In this document: positions 52,936 to 62,696 of the stretch, one piece after another
How positions within the stretch are numbered: the stretch's first letter is position 1
Layout: the number at the start of each line of letters is the position of its first letter
Assembly: GCF_000383595.1 (NCBI RefSeq)
Contig: NZ_KB911581.1
Coordinates: 2,858,265 to 2,922,264 of the forward strand
Direction: 5' to 3'
Origin: Streptomyces bottropensis ATCC 25435
GTDB lineage: Bacteria > Actinomycetota > Actinomycetes > Streptomycetales > Streptomycetaceae
Length of the DNA: 64,000 bases
Made by a program: the position numbers and the translations under genes
The notes under the pieces: model-generated
Databases searched by the model: none
The model's input: the letters and a program-made list of their open reading frames with translations, nothing else
Told to the model about the DNA's origin: nothing

Positions 52936-55605
52936 TCAGGTCACCGCGCAGGACTGGTCACCGAGCTTGAACGCGGCCGGCCTGCCGTTCGTCCCCGACC
53001 AGCTGCCGGTGAAGCCGAAGCTCACCGACGAACCGGCAGCCACATTGCCGTTCCAGGTGATGTTCCTGGCCGTGACCGCCGACCCGGACTGCGTATGGGC
53101 GGCGTTCCAGATCTGGGAGACACTCTGGCCGTCGGGGAAGGTCCAGCCGAGGGACCAGCCGGTCCACGCGCTCGTGCCCGTGTTGGCGAGGCGCACGTCC
53201 GCCTGGAAGCCGCCTGCCCACTCGTTGGTGACCTTGTACGTCACCGCGCAGGCCCCCGTCGGCTGGGGCCCGGGGTCCGGATCGGTGCCCCCGCCACCCG
53301 TGTCGGAGGAGTCGCCGTAGACGACCCCGCGCCCGTTCGTCGAGACGTAGACCCGCCCGTACACCCTCGGGTCACCCGTGATCGCCCCGCCCGTCCAGCC
53401 CCACTGGTGGGCGTCGTCGTTGATACGGGTCCAGCTCGCGCCCTTGTCCGTCGAGCGGAAGATGCCGCGCACCCCGCCGATCTTGGCGCTGGTGTAGAGC
53501 GTCTGGTACGAGGCCCCCGAGGCCGCCTTGCCGAAGCCGATCGTGTCGGCCTGCTCGACGCCGGAGACCTTGGTGAAGGTGGCGCCCGCGTTCGTGGAGT
53601 GCCACAGGCCGTACGCCCCGTCCGTCGCCCCACCCGCCAGCCACACGTCACCCTTCACCCCGGGCAGCGCCTTGAAGCGCACGCTGTCGCCGCTCGGCAG
53701 GCCGGTCGCGTTCGACGCGGTGAAGGTCGCACCGCCGTCCGAACTCACGTAGAACTTCCCCGACTTGAAGCCGTAGAAGGTCTTCGGGTCCACCCGGTCG
53801 GACTCCACGATCGCGCCGGCCGGGATGCCGGTCGACGCCGACCACGAGGTGCCGAAACCGGTCGCGTACCGCACGCCCGTGCCCACCGGACTCCACACGA
53901 ACCGGCTGCCGTCCGAGGCCGCCGCGACCGTGCCGCCGCCGCTCACCCCCGACGGGTCGGTGCCCGCGAACCAGTTGGCGCCGTTGTCCGTGGAGAACGC
54001 GATGTGCGGACCGGAGTCCAGATTGCCCACACGCACCACCGTGTTGGGGTTGGACTCGGCGAAGTCCAGGCTGGTCGTCGTCGTGAAGTTCGGCTGGGTG
54101 AACATCATCGACGGGACCTTCGTCAGATCCGTGTGCCGGAAGCCGCCGATGTCACCGAGCGCGCTGAGCAGCGGGGCGCCGGACGGAGGCGAGGCCAGGT
54201 CGTTGACGGCCGTCTCCTCCAGACCCCGCACCATCGGCTTGATGGCGAACTGGCCGCCGCTGTCCCAGTTCCCCAGGTTCTCCGTGCCGTAGATCGTGGC
54301 GCCCGTCCCGTACATCATCCGGTTCGAGTCGAACGGGTCGATCTCCAGCGCCTCGGTCATCCAGCCGAGTTTGGGGCTCTGCTCCGGCGGCGAGGGGTTG
54401 GCGCCCCAGGTGAGCCAGGGAGAGGACGAGACGTCCATGGCGAAGCGGTTCGAGCGGTTCGGATAGGAGGAGTAGTCCCACGCCTTCGTCCAGGTCGCGC
54501 CGCTGTCCGTCGAGCGGAAGATCTGCGTGTCCGGCCACCAGGAGCTGTACGCCGTCGCCATCACCGTGCCCGGATCCTGCCGGTCGACGGTCAGCCCGCT
54601 GAAGCCGTAGTAGGTGTCGGCCTCCGCCACCGGACTGATGTTCGTCCACGCGCCCGTCGCGGTCGTGTACCGCCACAGCTGGCCCTTGCCGCCGTCGTAG
54701 GGGCCGCCCTTGTCGCTGTACGACAGGTACAGATGGCCGTTCGTCGCGTCGAGCACGCCCTTGTGGGCCAGGTGGCCGGTCGGCTGCCCGGCCACCCTCG
54801 ACCAGGTCGCGCCCGCGTCCGTCGAGCGGTAGACGGCGTTGTCCTTGTCGGCGACCCCGACGTAGACGGTCTTCGTCGCGTTCCCGGACGTCCCCGTGGT
54901 CTCGTCGAAGGTGACCCAGACGATGCCCTGGTTGTCGCTGGAGTACCCGCTCGTGTCGGACGGGTCGGCCACGTAGTTGCCGACGTTGGGGAAGTTCGTC
55001 ACCTGCGACCAGCTGGCCCCCGAGTCGGTCGAGCGCCACAGACCCTTGCCGCTGGGCGCGCCCAGGTACAGCACGCTGTTCTTGTTCGGATCGACGGCCA
55101 GCCGCTCACCCATGCCCCGGCCGGGCATGTTCCCGCCCAGCTTGAACGGCAGGCCGGCCTTCCGCCAGCTCGCACCCCGGTCGGACGACCGCAGGATCGC
55201 CCCGTTCCCCGGGTCCCAGCTGTTCGTGTACGTACCGGCCGCCACGTACACGTTGTCGGGATCGACCGGGTCGGAGGCGAGACTCACCACCCCGGTGTGC
55301 CCCCAGTCGTCCCAGCCGACGGAATCGAGGAGCGGGGTCCAGGTCTTCGACGACTGCACCCAGCGGTAGGCCCCGCCGATGTCGGTCCGGGCGTAGGCGA
55401 GGTTGCGTTCCTTGCGGTTGAAGACGATCCCGGGGACGAAGCCGCCGCCGTCGATGCGGGCGTTCTTCCAGGTGTAGGTGTCGGCGGCGACGGACACCGA
55501 CCGGTCGGCGCTGCCGGCCTTCTCGGCGGCCATCACGGGTGGGGAGCCCGCGAGCAGGCCGGCCGCGAGGGCCAGGACGGTGGTGAGGATGCGGGTTCTT
55601 CGCAA
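52936..55605 (-). CDS. secreted GH74 xyloglucanase with CBM2
   Basis: An 889-residue exported xyloglucan hydrolase. It has a signal peptide (1-26, PVMAA), tandem seven-bladed propellers (about 45-770) with repeating Asp-box motifs (STDSGASW, STDAGATW, STDKGASW), and a GGGGTDPDPGP linker. A C-terminal cellulose-binding CBM2 follows (about 788-889; GACAVTYKVTNEWAGGFQA). The catalytic Asp pair is D75 in ARTDIGGAYRW and D485 in LGDIGGFRH. TTG 55605 with AGAGGA is used; no other start precedes the signal. It is 114 bp downstream of the GH48 gene, probably the same transcript. Confidence 0.92.
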   Translation of the reverse strand: MRRTRILTTVLALAAGLLAGSPPVMAAEKAGSADRSVSVAADTYTWKNARIDGGGFVPGIVFNRKERNLAYARTDIGGAYRWVQSSKTWTPLLDSVGWDDWGHTGVVSLASDPVDPDNVYVAAGTYTNSWDPGNGAILRSSDRGASWRKAGLPFKLGGNMPGRGMGERLAVDPNKNSVLYLGAPSGKGLWRSTDSGASWSQVTNFPNVGNYVADPSDTSGYSSDNQGIVWVTFDETTGTSGNATKTVYVGVADKDNAVYRSTDAGATWSRVAGQPTGHLAHKGVLDATNGHLYLSYSDKGGPYDGGKGQLWRYTTATGAWTNISPVAEADTYYGFSGLTVDRQDPGTVMATAYSSWWPDTQIFRSTDSGATWTKAWDYSSYPNRSNRFAMDVSSSPWLTWGANPSPPEQSPKLGWMTEALEIDPFDSNRMMYGTGATIYGTENLGNWDSGGQFAIKPMVRGLEETAVNDLASPPSGAPLLSALGDIGGFRHTDLTKVPSMMFTQPNFTTTTSLDFAESNPNTVVRVGNLDSGPHIAFSTDNGANWFAGTDPSGVSGGGTVAAASDGSRFVWSPVGTGVRYATGFGTSWSASTGIPAGAIVESDRVDPKTFYGFKSGKFYVSSDGGATFTASNATGLPSGDSVRFKALPGVKGDVWLAGGATDGAYGLWHSTNAGATFTKVSGVEQADTIGFGKAASGASYQTLYTSAKIGGVRGIFRSTDKGASWTRINDDAHQWGWTGGAITGDPRVYGRVYVSTNGRGVVYGDSSDTGGGGTDPDPGPQPTGACAVTYKVTNEWAGGFQADVRLANTGTSAWTGWSLGWTFPDGQSVSQIWNAAHTQSGSAVTARNITWNGNVAAGSSVSFGFTGSWSGTNGRPAAFKLGDQSCAVT

Positions 55606-55719
55606 CGTGGGGGTCCTCTCCTGACGAGTGGGGGGAAGTTCTCAGAAAAGGGCACACAGACCCCGCGCCCGTGGGGGGCGCGGGGCTGTGCTCGGTGCTC
55701 GGTGCTTGATGTGCGGTGC

Positions 55720-58635
55720 CTACTCCAGGAGTTCCGCGTACGCGCCCATGGCCAGGGCGATGTCGGCCTGGGCCCAGAACCGGTGGTAGGTGAAGGAGGG
55801 CGCGGCGCCACCGGCCAGGTACGCCTCGATCTTCGACCACGCGGGGTCGTCCTCGTAGAACGACCGGATCGACTCGAACGTCGACGACGAGTTGATCGTG
55901 TCCCCGTTCGGCATCGTCCCGGTCCATCCGCTCGGCACGTACACCCGGTCGTCGAACCGGTTGTAGTCGGCCCGCGTCTCGGGCACGGCGATCCCGAGCC
56001 CGTCCTGGTGGTGGTCCCACATCCCGTCCAGCAGCGCCTTCGCGACCCGGGCCGCGTCGGCGTCACCGGAGCGGTCGGCGTAGTACGTCAGCGTCTTGGC
56101 GTACGCCGCCGCCACACCCACGTCGTCGGTGTAGTCGGCGACGGTGACGTGAAGTCCGGCGTTCGCGCCGGGACTCGACGCGCTCCAGGTGTCGGGCGCG
56201 CCGGACCACTGGAGGGTGGAGGGAATCCGGTAGGTGCCGTCCGGGTTGACCGTCGTCTTCGACAACGCCCAGTCGACCCACTTGTCCAGCACGGTCTTGG
56301 CGGCCGCGTTGCCCGTCTGCTGGTAGTACTCGGCGACCCGCTCCATGGACCACGCCTGGAAGCCGAACCACTGGTTGGACGGCGGGTCGTGGTACACCGG
56401 CTTCTCGTCGTAGAACATGCCGTAGAAGGTCGGCGTCCCGGCCGGGGGAGTGGCGTACCGCCCCGCCCAGCTGTTGGTGGCGCCGCCCGCGATGCCGCCC
56501 TCGTCGGACTGCAGCCAGCGGTAGAACTCGATCTGCCGGTCGAGGGACTTGGCCCAGTCCGCCTGTCCGGTCGCCGACTTCGGCTTCAGCGGGGCGTAGT
56601 TGGCGAGCGCGTACGCGGCCAGCGGGTTCTGGTAGCCGCCGTGCGTGTGGCTGGAGCCGATGCGCCAGGACCAGCCGGCCGCCGTGTCGGTGGCGCCGCC
56701 CCACGCGTAGTACCAGGACAGCAGGTAGTGGGAGGAGTCCTTGCCGGTGCCGGCCGGGCAGGACGTGGCGCCCACACAGTTGCCGATCTTCTTGAAGTAC
56801 TTGTCGTACATCGCGTAGCGCAGATAGTCACCCATCTTCGCGGCCTTGCCGATGGTCGCGGAGACGTCGCCGCCCTTGCCCTGCGCCTTGGCCCACTTGT
56901 CCGCCCAGTACGCGGCCTGCACGGCCCGTGCGTCGGCGTCCGGGGCGTTGGTGAACTTCCACTGCTTGGCGTAGGAGGCGTCACCGGTGAACAGGTCCAG
57001 GTAGCCGTTCCTGCCGCCGTACTTGAACTGGTCGCAGGTGGGCTGCGGGACGGTCTCCCACACGGACTCCTGCGGCCCGCGCTGGAAGGTGTTGATGTAC
57101 GACGGACCCGTGTCGGCGGGCCCCGCCTCGCACTTGCCGGGCGAGTTGCCGTAGCCGTAGACGTTGTCGACGTCCTGCAACCAGTGCATGCCGTACACGT
57201 CGTCCGTGCCGTAGGCGGTCTTCAGCTCCGCGGCGATGGGGTCCGGGCCGACCGAGACACCGGTGTTGAGCTGTGCCGGGTACTCGTTGGGGGTGTCGTG
57301 CTCGGGGGCGTAGGTCGCCGGCTTGGAGGCGTTGTAGAAGGAAGTGGTGGGCTGGTCGGCCTTGGTCGGGATCATGAACTTCTCCATGATGTCCCAGGCC
57401 CCGTTGAACTTGGACCAGTCGCCCGTCACCTTGCCGTACATGGCCTGCAGCCACAGGAGGTAGCTGTACGCCTCCGACGTGGTCTCATGGCCGTGGTCCG
57501 GTGCCTCGACGATCAGCGTCTCCACCGAGTGGTACGGGATGCCCTCGGGGGAGAAGTAGCCGTTCGCCGGGTTGGTGATCTTGCCGTACATCTCCAGGAA
57601 GCGCTCGTCGTACGTGCTCGACGCGGCCAGCTGGGTCACGGTCACCGAGGCCTTGGCGTGGCCGGTGGCCGTCGAGTCGAAGACCGCCGAGCCGGTGCCC
57701 GAGGCGTTCGCGCCGATGGTCACCTTCTGCGCGGTGTTCCAGTTGGACGGCGTGAAGGTCAGTGACCCGCCGCCCGTCACGGAGAGCCCGGTGTTGCCGG
57801 ACGCCCGCGCGGTCGTGACCGTCACGTTCCCGGACGGCTGGGTCGAGAGTTTCACGTCATAGGTGCCCGACTGGCCCTGGCGGACGCCCAGTTGGGTCGG
57901 CGAGACCACCACGGCGGGACCCGAGGCGACCGTGATGCCGACCGGCGTGGAACTCGCCGAAGCGCCCAGGCTGTCGTACGCCTTGGCCACCAGCGAGTGA
58001 CTGCCCACGGCCAGCCCGGCGGCCGAGTGGGTGTACGGCGAGGTCGTGTCCGTGCCCAGCAGCGTGGTGTCGTCGTAGAACTCGACCTTCGTGATCGTCG
58101 CGCTGTCCGCGGCGGCGGCGGTGGCCGCCATCGGCACCGCGGTGCCCTGCGAGTACACCGCGCCCGGCGCCGGGCTGGTCAGCACCGTGATCGGCGGCTG
58201 GTGCGCGCCCACACACGTGGTGCCGTTGATCGCGAAGCCGGTCGGCGCCGCGTTCGCGCCGCTGTACGTGAACTGGGCGCCGGTGGTCACGGCGGCCCCG
58301 ACGGCGATCCTGCCGTTCCAGGAGGCGTTCTTCGCCGTCACCGCCTTGCCGGACTGCGACCAGGTGCCGCTCCATCCGCTGCTGAGCGTCTGGTTGCCCG
58401 CGTAGGCGTAGGTCAGGGTCCAGCCGTCGATGGCTTCCGTACCCCGGTTGGTGATCGTCAGCTCGGCCGTGAAGCCCGAGCCCCAGTCATTGGTCTTGTA
58501 GTCGACGTTGCAGGCGACCGCGGCCGCGCTGGCGGAGGTCGACCCGGTGCCGAGCATCGTCAAGGGGAGGGCGAAGGCCGCGACCACGGCCGTCCACAGA
58601 CGCCGCGAGGCACGGCGTCTCCGTCTGGGGTGCAT
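55720..58635 (-). CDS. secreted GH48 cellulase (processive) with N-terminal CBM2 and Ig-like domains
   Basis: A 971-residue exported exo-acting cellulase. It has a signal peptide (1-38), CBM2 (about 41-141: [20 protein letters not shown]), an Ig-like domain (about 148-236), a second beta domain (about 240-335) and the GH48 (alpha/alpha)6 barrel (about 341-971). The barrel has [13 protein letters not shown] carrying the Glu acid, and the aromatic cleft pieces [12 protein letters not shown] and [17 protein letters not shown]48 enzymes are the main reducing-end cellobiohydrolases of cellulolytic actinomycetes. ATG 58635 with GGAAGGAAC. Divergent from GH6; a perfect CebR box lies 69 bp upstream. 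Confidence 0.94.
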   Translation of the reverse strand: MHPRRRRRASRRLWTAVVAAFALPLTMLGTGSTSASAAAVACNVDYKTNDWGSGFTAELTITNRGTEAIDGWTLTYAYAGNQTLSSGWSGTWSQSGKAVTAKNASWNGRIAVGAAVTTGAQFTYSGANAAPTGFAINGTTCVGAHQPPITVLTSPAPGAVYSQGTAVPMAATAAAADSATITKVEFYDDTTLLGTDTTSPYTHSAAGLAVGSHSLVAKAYDSLGASASSTPVGITVASGPAVVVSPTQLGVRQGQSGTYDVKLSTQPSGNVTVTTARASGNTGLSVTGGGSLTFTPSNWNTAQKVTIGANASGTGSAVFDSTATGHAKASVTVTQLAASSTYDERFLEMYGKITNPANGYFSPEGIPYHSVETLIVEAPDHGHETTSEAYSYLLWLQAMYGKVTGDWSKFNGAWDIMEKFMIPTKADQPTTSFYNASKPATYAPEHDTPNEYPAQLNTGVSVGPDPIAAELKTAYGTDDVYGMHWLQDVDNVYGYGNSPGKCEAGPADTGPSYINTFQRGPQESVWETVPQPTCDQFKYGGRNGYLDLFTGDASYAKQWKFTNAPDADARAVQAAYWADKWAKAQGKGGDVSATIGKAAKMGDYLRYAMYDKYFKKIGNCVGATSCPAGTGKDSSHYLLSWYYAWGGATDTAAGWSWRIGSSHTHGGYQNPLAAYALANYAPLKPKSATGQADWAKSLDRQIEFYRWLQSDEGGIAGGATNSWAGRYATPPAGTPTFYGMFYDEKPVYHDPPSNQWFGFQAWSMERVAEYYQQTGNAAAKTVLDKWVDWALSKTTVNPDGTYRIPSTLQWSGAPDTWSASSPGANAGLHVTVADYTDDVGVAAAYAKTLTYYADRSGDADAARVAKALLDGMWDHHQDGLGIAVPETRADYNRFDDRVYVPSGWTGTMPNGDTINSSSTFESIRSFYEDDPAWSKIEAYLAGGAAPSFTYHRFWAQADIALAMGAYAELLE

Positions 58636-58703
58636 GCTCTGGTTCCTTCCGTGCGGCTCTGGCGAAGGTGGGGGCGGAGCGGCAACAACAAGCCTTGAAC
58701 CAG

Positions 58704-58717
58704 TGGGAGCGCTCCCA
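58704..58717. promoter_or_regulatory. CebR operator (perfect 14-bp palindrome)
   Basis: TGGGAGCGCTCCCA is identical to the known Streptomyces CebR binding consensus. It lies 69-82 bp upstream of the GH48 start. Repression by CebR and release by cello-oligosaccharides is the established mechanism for such boxes. Confidence 0.93.
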
Positions 58718-58855
58718 TATTGAGGAGGAGGGCGCAAGGGGTCAAGGCGTTTGAAGAGTCGAAATGATTCGATCGGGTCGAAACATTTCATCGATCGCAA
58801 TAACGCAAGACCTCTGTCTTTTACCGTGACTTGGCGCTACCTTCACGAGCACCAG

Positions 58856-58869
58856 TGGGAGCGGTTCCA
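58856..58869. promoter_or_regulatory. second CebR-like box (12 of 14)
   Basis: TGGGAGCGGTTCCA matches the CebR consensus at 12 of 14 positions. It lies about 145 bp upstream of the GH6 start, on the GH6 side of the divergent region. Confidence 0.65.
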
Positions 58870-59013
58870 CCAGTCGACGCGTTCGTCCCAGACGCGTCCG
58901 AGCTGCGAGGGACGCTCGAAGAACCCCCAGCGTTCAGGTCTTTTACTCGCCTCGGGCGACAGCGCGACGACTCCTCCTCGTACACCCCACTACGGAAGAG
59001 GAAACCCGCACTC

Positions 59014-60726
59014 ATGAGCCGTACCAGAACAGCACTCCTGGCTGCGTTGGCGCTGGTCGCCGGCGCGGCCGGGACCGCCATGGCCGCCGTGCCGGACGAC
59101 GCCGGCGTCCAGGCGGTTCCCTGCACGGTCGACTACAAGGTCCAGAACCAGTGGTCGACCGGCTTCACCGCCGCCGTCACCATCACCAACAACGGTGCGG
59201 CCAAGTCCTCCTGGGCCGCGAAGTGGTCGTACGCCGGGAACCAGCAGGTCACCAGCGGCTGGAACTCCCGGATCACCCAGAGCGGTTCGTCGGTGACCGC
59301 CGCCAACGAGACGTACAACGGCACGCTGGCCACCGGCGGTTCGGTCAGCTTCGGCTTCCAGGCCTCCTACAGCGGCACCAACGCCCTGCCGACGACCTTC
59401 ACGCTCGACGGCGTGACCTGCAACGTCGACGGCGGCGGCGGTGACCCGGGCGACCCGGACCCCGGCACACCGGGCAGCAGGGTGGACAACCCCTACGCGG
59501 GCGCCAAGGTGTACGTGAACCCGGAGTGGTCCGCGAACGCCGCCGCCGAACCGGGCGGCAGCCGGATCTCCAACCAGCCGACGGGCGTCTGGCTGGACCG
59601 CACCGCCGCCATCGCGGGCGCCGGCGGCAAGATGGGCCTGCGCGCCCACCTCGACGAGGCGCTGAAGCAGAAGGGCTCGGGCGAACTCGTCGTCCAGCTG
59701 GTGATCTACAACCTGCCGGGCCGTGACTGCTCGGCCCTCGCCTCCAACGGCGAGCTGGGCCCGACGGAGATCGACAAGTACAAGACGCAGTACATCGACC
59801 CGATCAAGACGATCCTCGCCGACTCCAAGTACGCCGGCCTGCGGATCGTCACCACGGTCGAGATCGACTCGCTGCCCAACCTCGTCACCAACGTCGGCAG
59901 CCGCCCGACGGCCGTGCCCCAGTGCGACGTGATGAAGGCCAACGGCAACTACATCAAGGGTGTCGGCTACGCGCTCAACAAGCTGGGTGACGTCCCCAAC
60001 GTCTACAACTACGTCGACGCCGGCCACCACGGCTGGCTCGGCTGGGACGACAACTTCGCCCCCTCCGCCGCCATCATGAAGGAGGCCGCGACCGCCGAGG
60101 GCGCCACGGTCAACGACGTCCACGGCTTCATCACCAACACGGCCAACTACAGCGCCCTGAAGGAGAACAACTTCACCATCAACGACACCGCGGGCGGCAA
60201 GTCGGTCCGTGAGTCGAAGTGGGTGGACTGGAACCGCTACGTCGACGAGCTGTCCTTCGCCCAGGCATTCCGTGCCCAGGCGGTCTCGGCGGGCTTCAAC
60301 TCGAACGTCGGCATGCTGATCGACACCTCCCGCAACGGCTGGGGCGGTGCCGCCCGGCCCACCGGACCGGGTGCGACGACCACCGTCGACACCTACGTGG
60401 ACGGCGGGCGCTACGACCGCCGCCTGAACACCGGCAACTGGTGCAACCAGGCCGGAGCCGGTCTCGGTGAACGCCCGAAGGCCGCCCCGGCGACCGGGAT
60501 CGACGCCTACGTCTGGATGAAGCCCCCGGGCGAGTCCGACGGGGCCAGCTCCCTCATCCCGAACGACGAGGGCAAGGGCTTCGACCGCATGTGCGACCCG
60601 ACGTACACGGGCAACCCGCGCAACAACAACAACATGTCCGGTGCACTGGGGAACGCCCCGCTCTCCGGGAAATGGTTCTCCGCCCAGTTCCAGCAGCTGA
60701 TGCAGAACGCGTACCCCGCGCTCTGA
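59014..60726 (+). CDS. secreted GH6 cellulase (cellobiohydrolase-like) with CBM2
   Basis: A 570-residue exported enzyme. It has a signal peptide (1-24, AMAA), CBM2 (about 36-137: VPCTVDYKVQNQWSTGFTAAV), a Gly/Asp/Pro linker (139-155) and GH6 (about 157-570). The acid Asp is in LPGRDCSALASNGE. Other GH6 signatures include VVQLVIYNLP, IDTSRNGWGG and YVWMKPPGESDG. GH6 hydrolyses cellulose from the non-reducing end, complementing GH48 from the reducing end. ATG 59014. Divergent from GH48 under shared CebR boxes; a strong terminator follows. Confidence 0.93.
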   Translation: MSRTRTALLAALALVAGAAGTAMAAVPDDAGVQAVPCTVDYKVQNQWSTGFTAAVTITNNGAAKSSWAAKWSYAGNQQVTSGWNSRITQSGSSVTAANETYNGTLATGGSVSFGFQASYSGTNALPTTFTLDGVTCNVDGGGGDPGDPDPGTPGSRVDNPYAGAKVYVNPEWSANAAAEPGGSRISNQPTGVWLDRTAAIAGAGGKMGLRAHLDEALKQKGSGELVVQLVIYNLPGRDCSALASNGELGPTEIDKYKTQYIDPIKTILADSKYAGLRIVTTVEIDSLPNLVTNVGSRPTAVPQCDVMKANGNYIKGVGYALNKLGDVPNVYNYVDAGHHGWLGWDDNFAPSAAIMKEAATAEGATVNDVHGFITNTANYSALKENNFTINDTAGGKSVRESKWVDWNRYVDELSFAQAFRAQAVSAGFNSNVGMLIDTSRNGWGGAARPTGPGATTTVDTYVDGGRYDRRLNTGNWCNQAGAGLGERPKAAPATGIDAYVWMKPPGESDGASSLIPNDEGKGFDRMCDPTYTGNPRNNNNMSGALGNAPLSGKWFSAQFQQLMQNAYPAL

Positions 60727-60741
60727 GTCCGCTCCGATGAG

Positions 60742-60790
60742 CCGGTCCGCCAGGGGTCAGTCACACTTCCCCCACCCCCTGGCGGACCGG
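60742..60790 (+). terminator. terminator of the GH6 gene
   Basis: A 15-bp perfect stem, CCGGTCCGCCAGGGG (60742-60756) with CCCCTGGCGGACCGG (60776-60790), and a 19-nt loop, 16 bp after the stop. Confidence 0.88.
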
Positions 60791-60908
60791 TGGCATGTCC
60801 GTGTGAGCCGGGTCACGATGAGGGAGGTGGGCGGGTGCGATGAGTTCCGGGCGACGCGGCGGTCTTCATCGCCGTAAGCCCGTGACGGTACCGAGGAAAG
60901 AGAACCCC

Positions 60909-61505
60909 ATGCGCATCGTGATCTGCGAGTTCATGAGCCTGGACGGTGTGGTGCAGGCGCCCGGCGGTCCCGACGAGGACACCGAGGGCGGGTTCGCCCA
61001 CGGCGGCTGGACGCACCCGTTCTTCGACCCGGAGGTCGTGGGCGGTGCCTGGGACGCCGCGCTGGGCCGGGCGGACGCGTTGCTGTACGGCCGCCGCACC
61101 TGGCAGGCGATGGCCGGGGCGTGGCCGGACCGGGCGGGCGACCCCTTCGCCGACCGGATGAACTCCCTGCGCAAGTACGTGGTGTCCGCGACGCTCACCG
61201 ACTCCGAGCTGACCTGGGAGAACAGCACGCGGATCCCGGGCGGCCAGGCCGTCGCCCACATCCGTGAGCTCCGTGAGGCCGAGGGCGGCGACCTGCTCGT
61301 CATGGGCAGCCCGACCCTCGCCCGCACCCTCCTGAGCGAGGGTCTCGCCGACGAACTGGTCCTGATCGTCATGCCGGTCGTCCTCGGCGGCGGGAAGACG
61401 ATCTTCCCCGGCGACGGTGCCGAGCACACCCTGGAGCTGGTTTCCACGACCACCAGCGGCACGGGTGCGCACGTGTGCGTCTACCGGGTGGCGGATCAGG
61501 GCTGA
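60909..61505 (+). CDS. dihydrofolate reductase-fold (RibD C-like) protein
   Basis: A 198-residue protein of the RibD C-terminal/DHFR-like family. It has RIVICEFMSLDGVVQAPGGPDED, ALLYGRRTWQAMAGAWP, KYVVSATL, DLLVMGSPTLARTLLSEGLADEL and the C-terminal VMPVVLGGGKTIFPGD. Actinobacterial members bind NADPH and a flavin-like or pterin-like ligand, but their substrates are unknown. ATG 60909 follows GAGGAAAG. It stands alone after the GH6 terminator. Confidence 0.9.
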   Translation: MRIVICEFMSLDGVVQAPGGPDEDTEGGFAHGGWTHPFFDPEVVGGAWDAALGRADALLYGRRTWQAMAGAWPDRAGDPFADRMNSLRKYVVSATLTDSELTWENSTRIPGGQAVAHIRELREAEGGDLLVMGSPTLARTLLSEGLADELVLIVMPVVLGGGKTIFPGDGAEHTLELVSTTTSGTGAHVCVYRVADQG

Positions 61506-61574
61506 ACCGGCACCCTGGCGGCACCGCACCGCACCGCACCGGCACGGCGTCGTCGGTCTGCCGGACCTGTCGAC

Positions 61575-61605
61575 CCGTATCGGCACAGCGGATTTGCCGA
61601 TACGG
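61575..61605. promoter_or_regulatory. inverted repeat upstream of the methyltransferase
   Basis: CCGTATCGGCA (61575-61585) and TGCCGATACGG (61595-61605) are an 11-bp perfect inverted repeat with a 9-bp spacer. The right half extends as TTGCCGATACGGCAA, itself nearly palindromic. It lies 70 bp before ATG 61674 and also 70 bp after the DHFR-like stop. It could be an operator or a terminator. Confidence 0.5.
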
Positions 61606-61673
61606 CAAGGGAAGTGGCTGTTCTCCGGTGCCTCGGAGCAAGCTGGCGGCACCCGGCAGAGAGGCTCACCGTC

Positions 61674-62579
61674 ATGGGACAGCGCCACCACGGCCACCAG
61701 GGGCACCGCACCCCCCACGGCGCCCACGGCAATCACGACCACAGCGACATCGACTGGGGCGAGCAGGCCGGGCATCTGGAGGAACAGGCCGAGCTGTTCG
61801 AGCCGCTGAACCGGCAGGCCGCCGCGTGGGTCGCCACGTGGCAGCCGGAGCCGCAACTGGTCGTCGACGTCGGCAGCGGACCGGGGGTCGTGAGCTGTCT
61901 GCTGGCCGATGTGTTCCCCGGCGCCCGGGTCGTCGCCCTGGACGGCTCCGGACCGCTGCTGCAGCGGGCCCGCGCCCGCGCCGGGCGCCTGGGCCTCGCC
62001 GACCGGTTCGACACCCTGGAAGCACAACTGCCCGACGGCCTCGACGACTTGGACTACCCGGCCGACCTGCTGTGGGCCAGCCGCAGTCTGCACCACCTCG
62101 GCGACCAGCGCGCGGGCCTCGCCGCCTTCGCCGAACGCCTGGCGCCCGGCGGCACGTTGGCCCTCGTCGAGGGTGGGCTGCCCAGTCGGTTCCTGCCGCG
62201 TGACCTCGGCATCGGCCGCCCCGGACTGCAGTCCCGGCTCGACGCGGCGGAGGACCGGTGGTTCGGCGAGATGCGGGCCACGCTGCCCGGCAGCGTCCCG
62301 GAGACCGAGGACTGGCCGGGGCTGCTCACCGCCGTCGGCCTGCGCGAGGTGACGTCCCGCACCTTCCTGCTGGACCTCCCGGCGCCCGTCCCGCAGGCCG
62401 CCCGCGCCTACGCCGTGGCCTCGTTCCAACGCGGCCGGGGAATGCTCGCGGACCTCCTCGACGCCACCGACCTCGCGACCGTCGACCGGCTCCTCGACCC
62501 CGACGACAGGGCGAGCCTGCACCACCGCGCGGACCTGTTCGTCCTCGCGGCCCAGACGGTGCACGTGGCCCGGCGCTGA
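61674..62579 (+). CDS. class I SAM methyltransferase with His-rich N terminus
   Basis: A 301-residue methyltransferase. Residues 5-23 contain eight histidines (RHHGHQGHRTPHGAHGNHDH). The domain follows: LVVDVGSGPGVVSCLLADVF (motif I), VVALDGSGPLL (motif II), ADLLWASRSLHHLGD and LAPGGTLALVEGG. The C terminus adds an unusual alpha-helical tail with AVASFQRGRGMLADLLD. ATG 61674 with GAGAGG. The His cluster suggests metal (Ni/Zn/Co) binding or sensing. The substrate is unknown. It stands between the DHFR-like gene and an SDR. Confidence 0.85.
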   Translation: MGQRHHGHQGHRTPHGAHGNHDHSDIDWGEQAGHLEEQAELFEPLNRQAAAWVATWQPEPQLVVDVGSGPGVVSCLLADVFPGARVVALDGSGPLLQRARARAGRLGLADRFDTLEAQLPDGLDDLDYPADLLWASRSLHHLGDQRAGLAAFAERLAPGGTLALVEGGLPSRFLPRDLGIGRPGLQSRLDAAEDRWFGEMRATLPGSVPETEDWPGLLTAVGLREVTSRTFLLDLPAPVPQAARAYAVASFQRGRGMLADLLDATDLATVDRLLDPDDRASLHHRADLFVLAAQTVHVARR

Positions 62580-62696
62580 CGTCGTCCCCGGCGTGCCCCG
62601 GCAGGGCGGCACTTGACTTCGAGAGCGCTTCAAGTGGTGGACTCCATCCGTCGGCCGGGGTCCAGTCCGCCGACGCGACACTAAGGGGGAACAGTC

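Larger units (their letters stand above)
58636..59013. other. 378-bp divergent promoter region of GH48 and GH6
   Basis: No gene. It carries a perfect CebR-type box near GH48, a second imperfect box toward GH6, and an AT-enriched stretch (58735-58830). This is the expected control region for cellobiose-induced cellulases. Confidence 0.75.

Noticed and set aside
52840..57765. A 1641-codon open frame on the plus strand through the GH74 and GH48 genes
   Set aside because: It is antisense to two clear cellulase genes and has the low-complexity Arg/Val/Gly composition typical of shadow frames.
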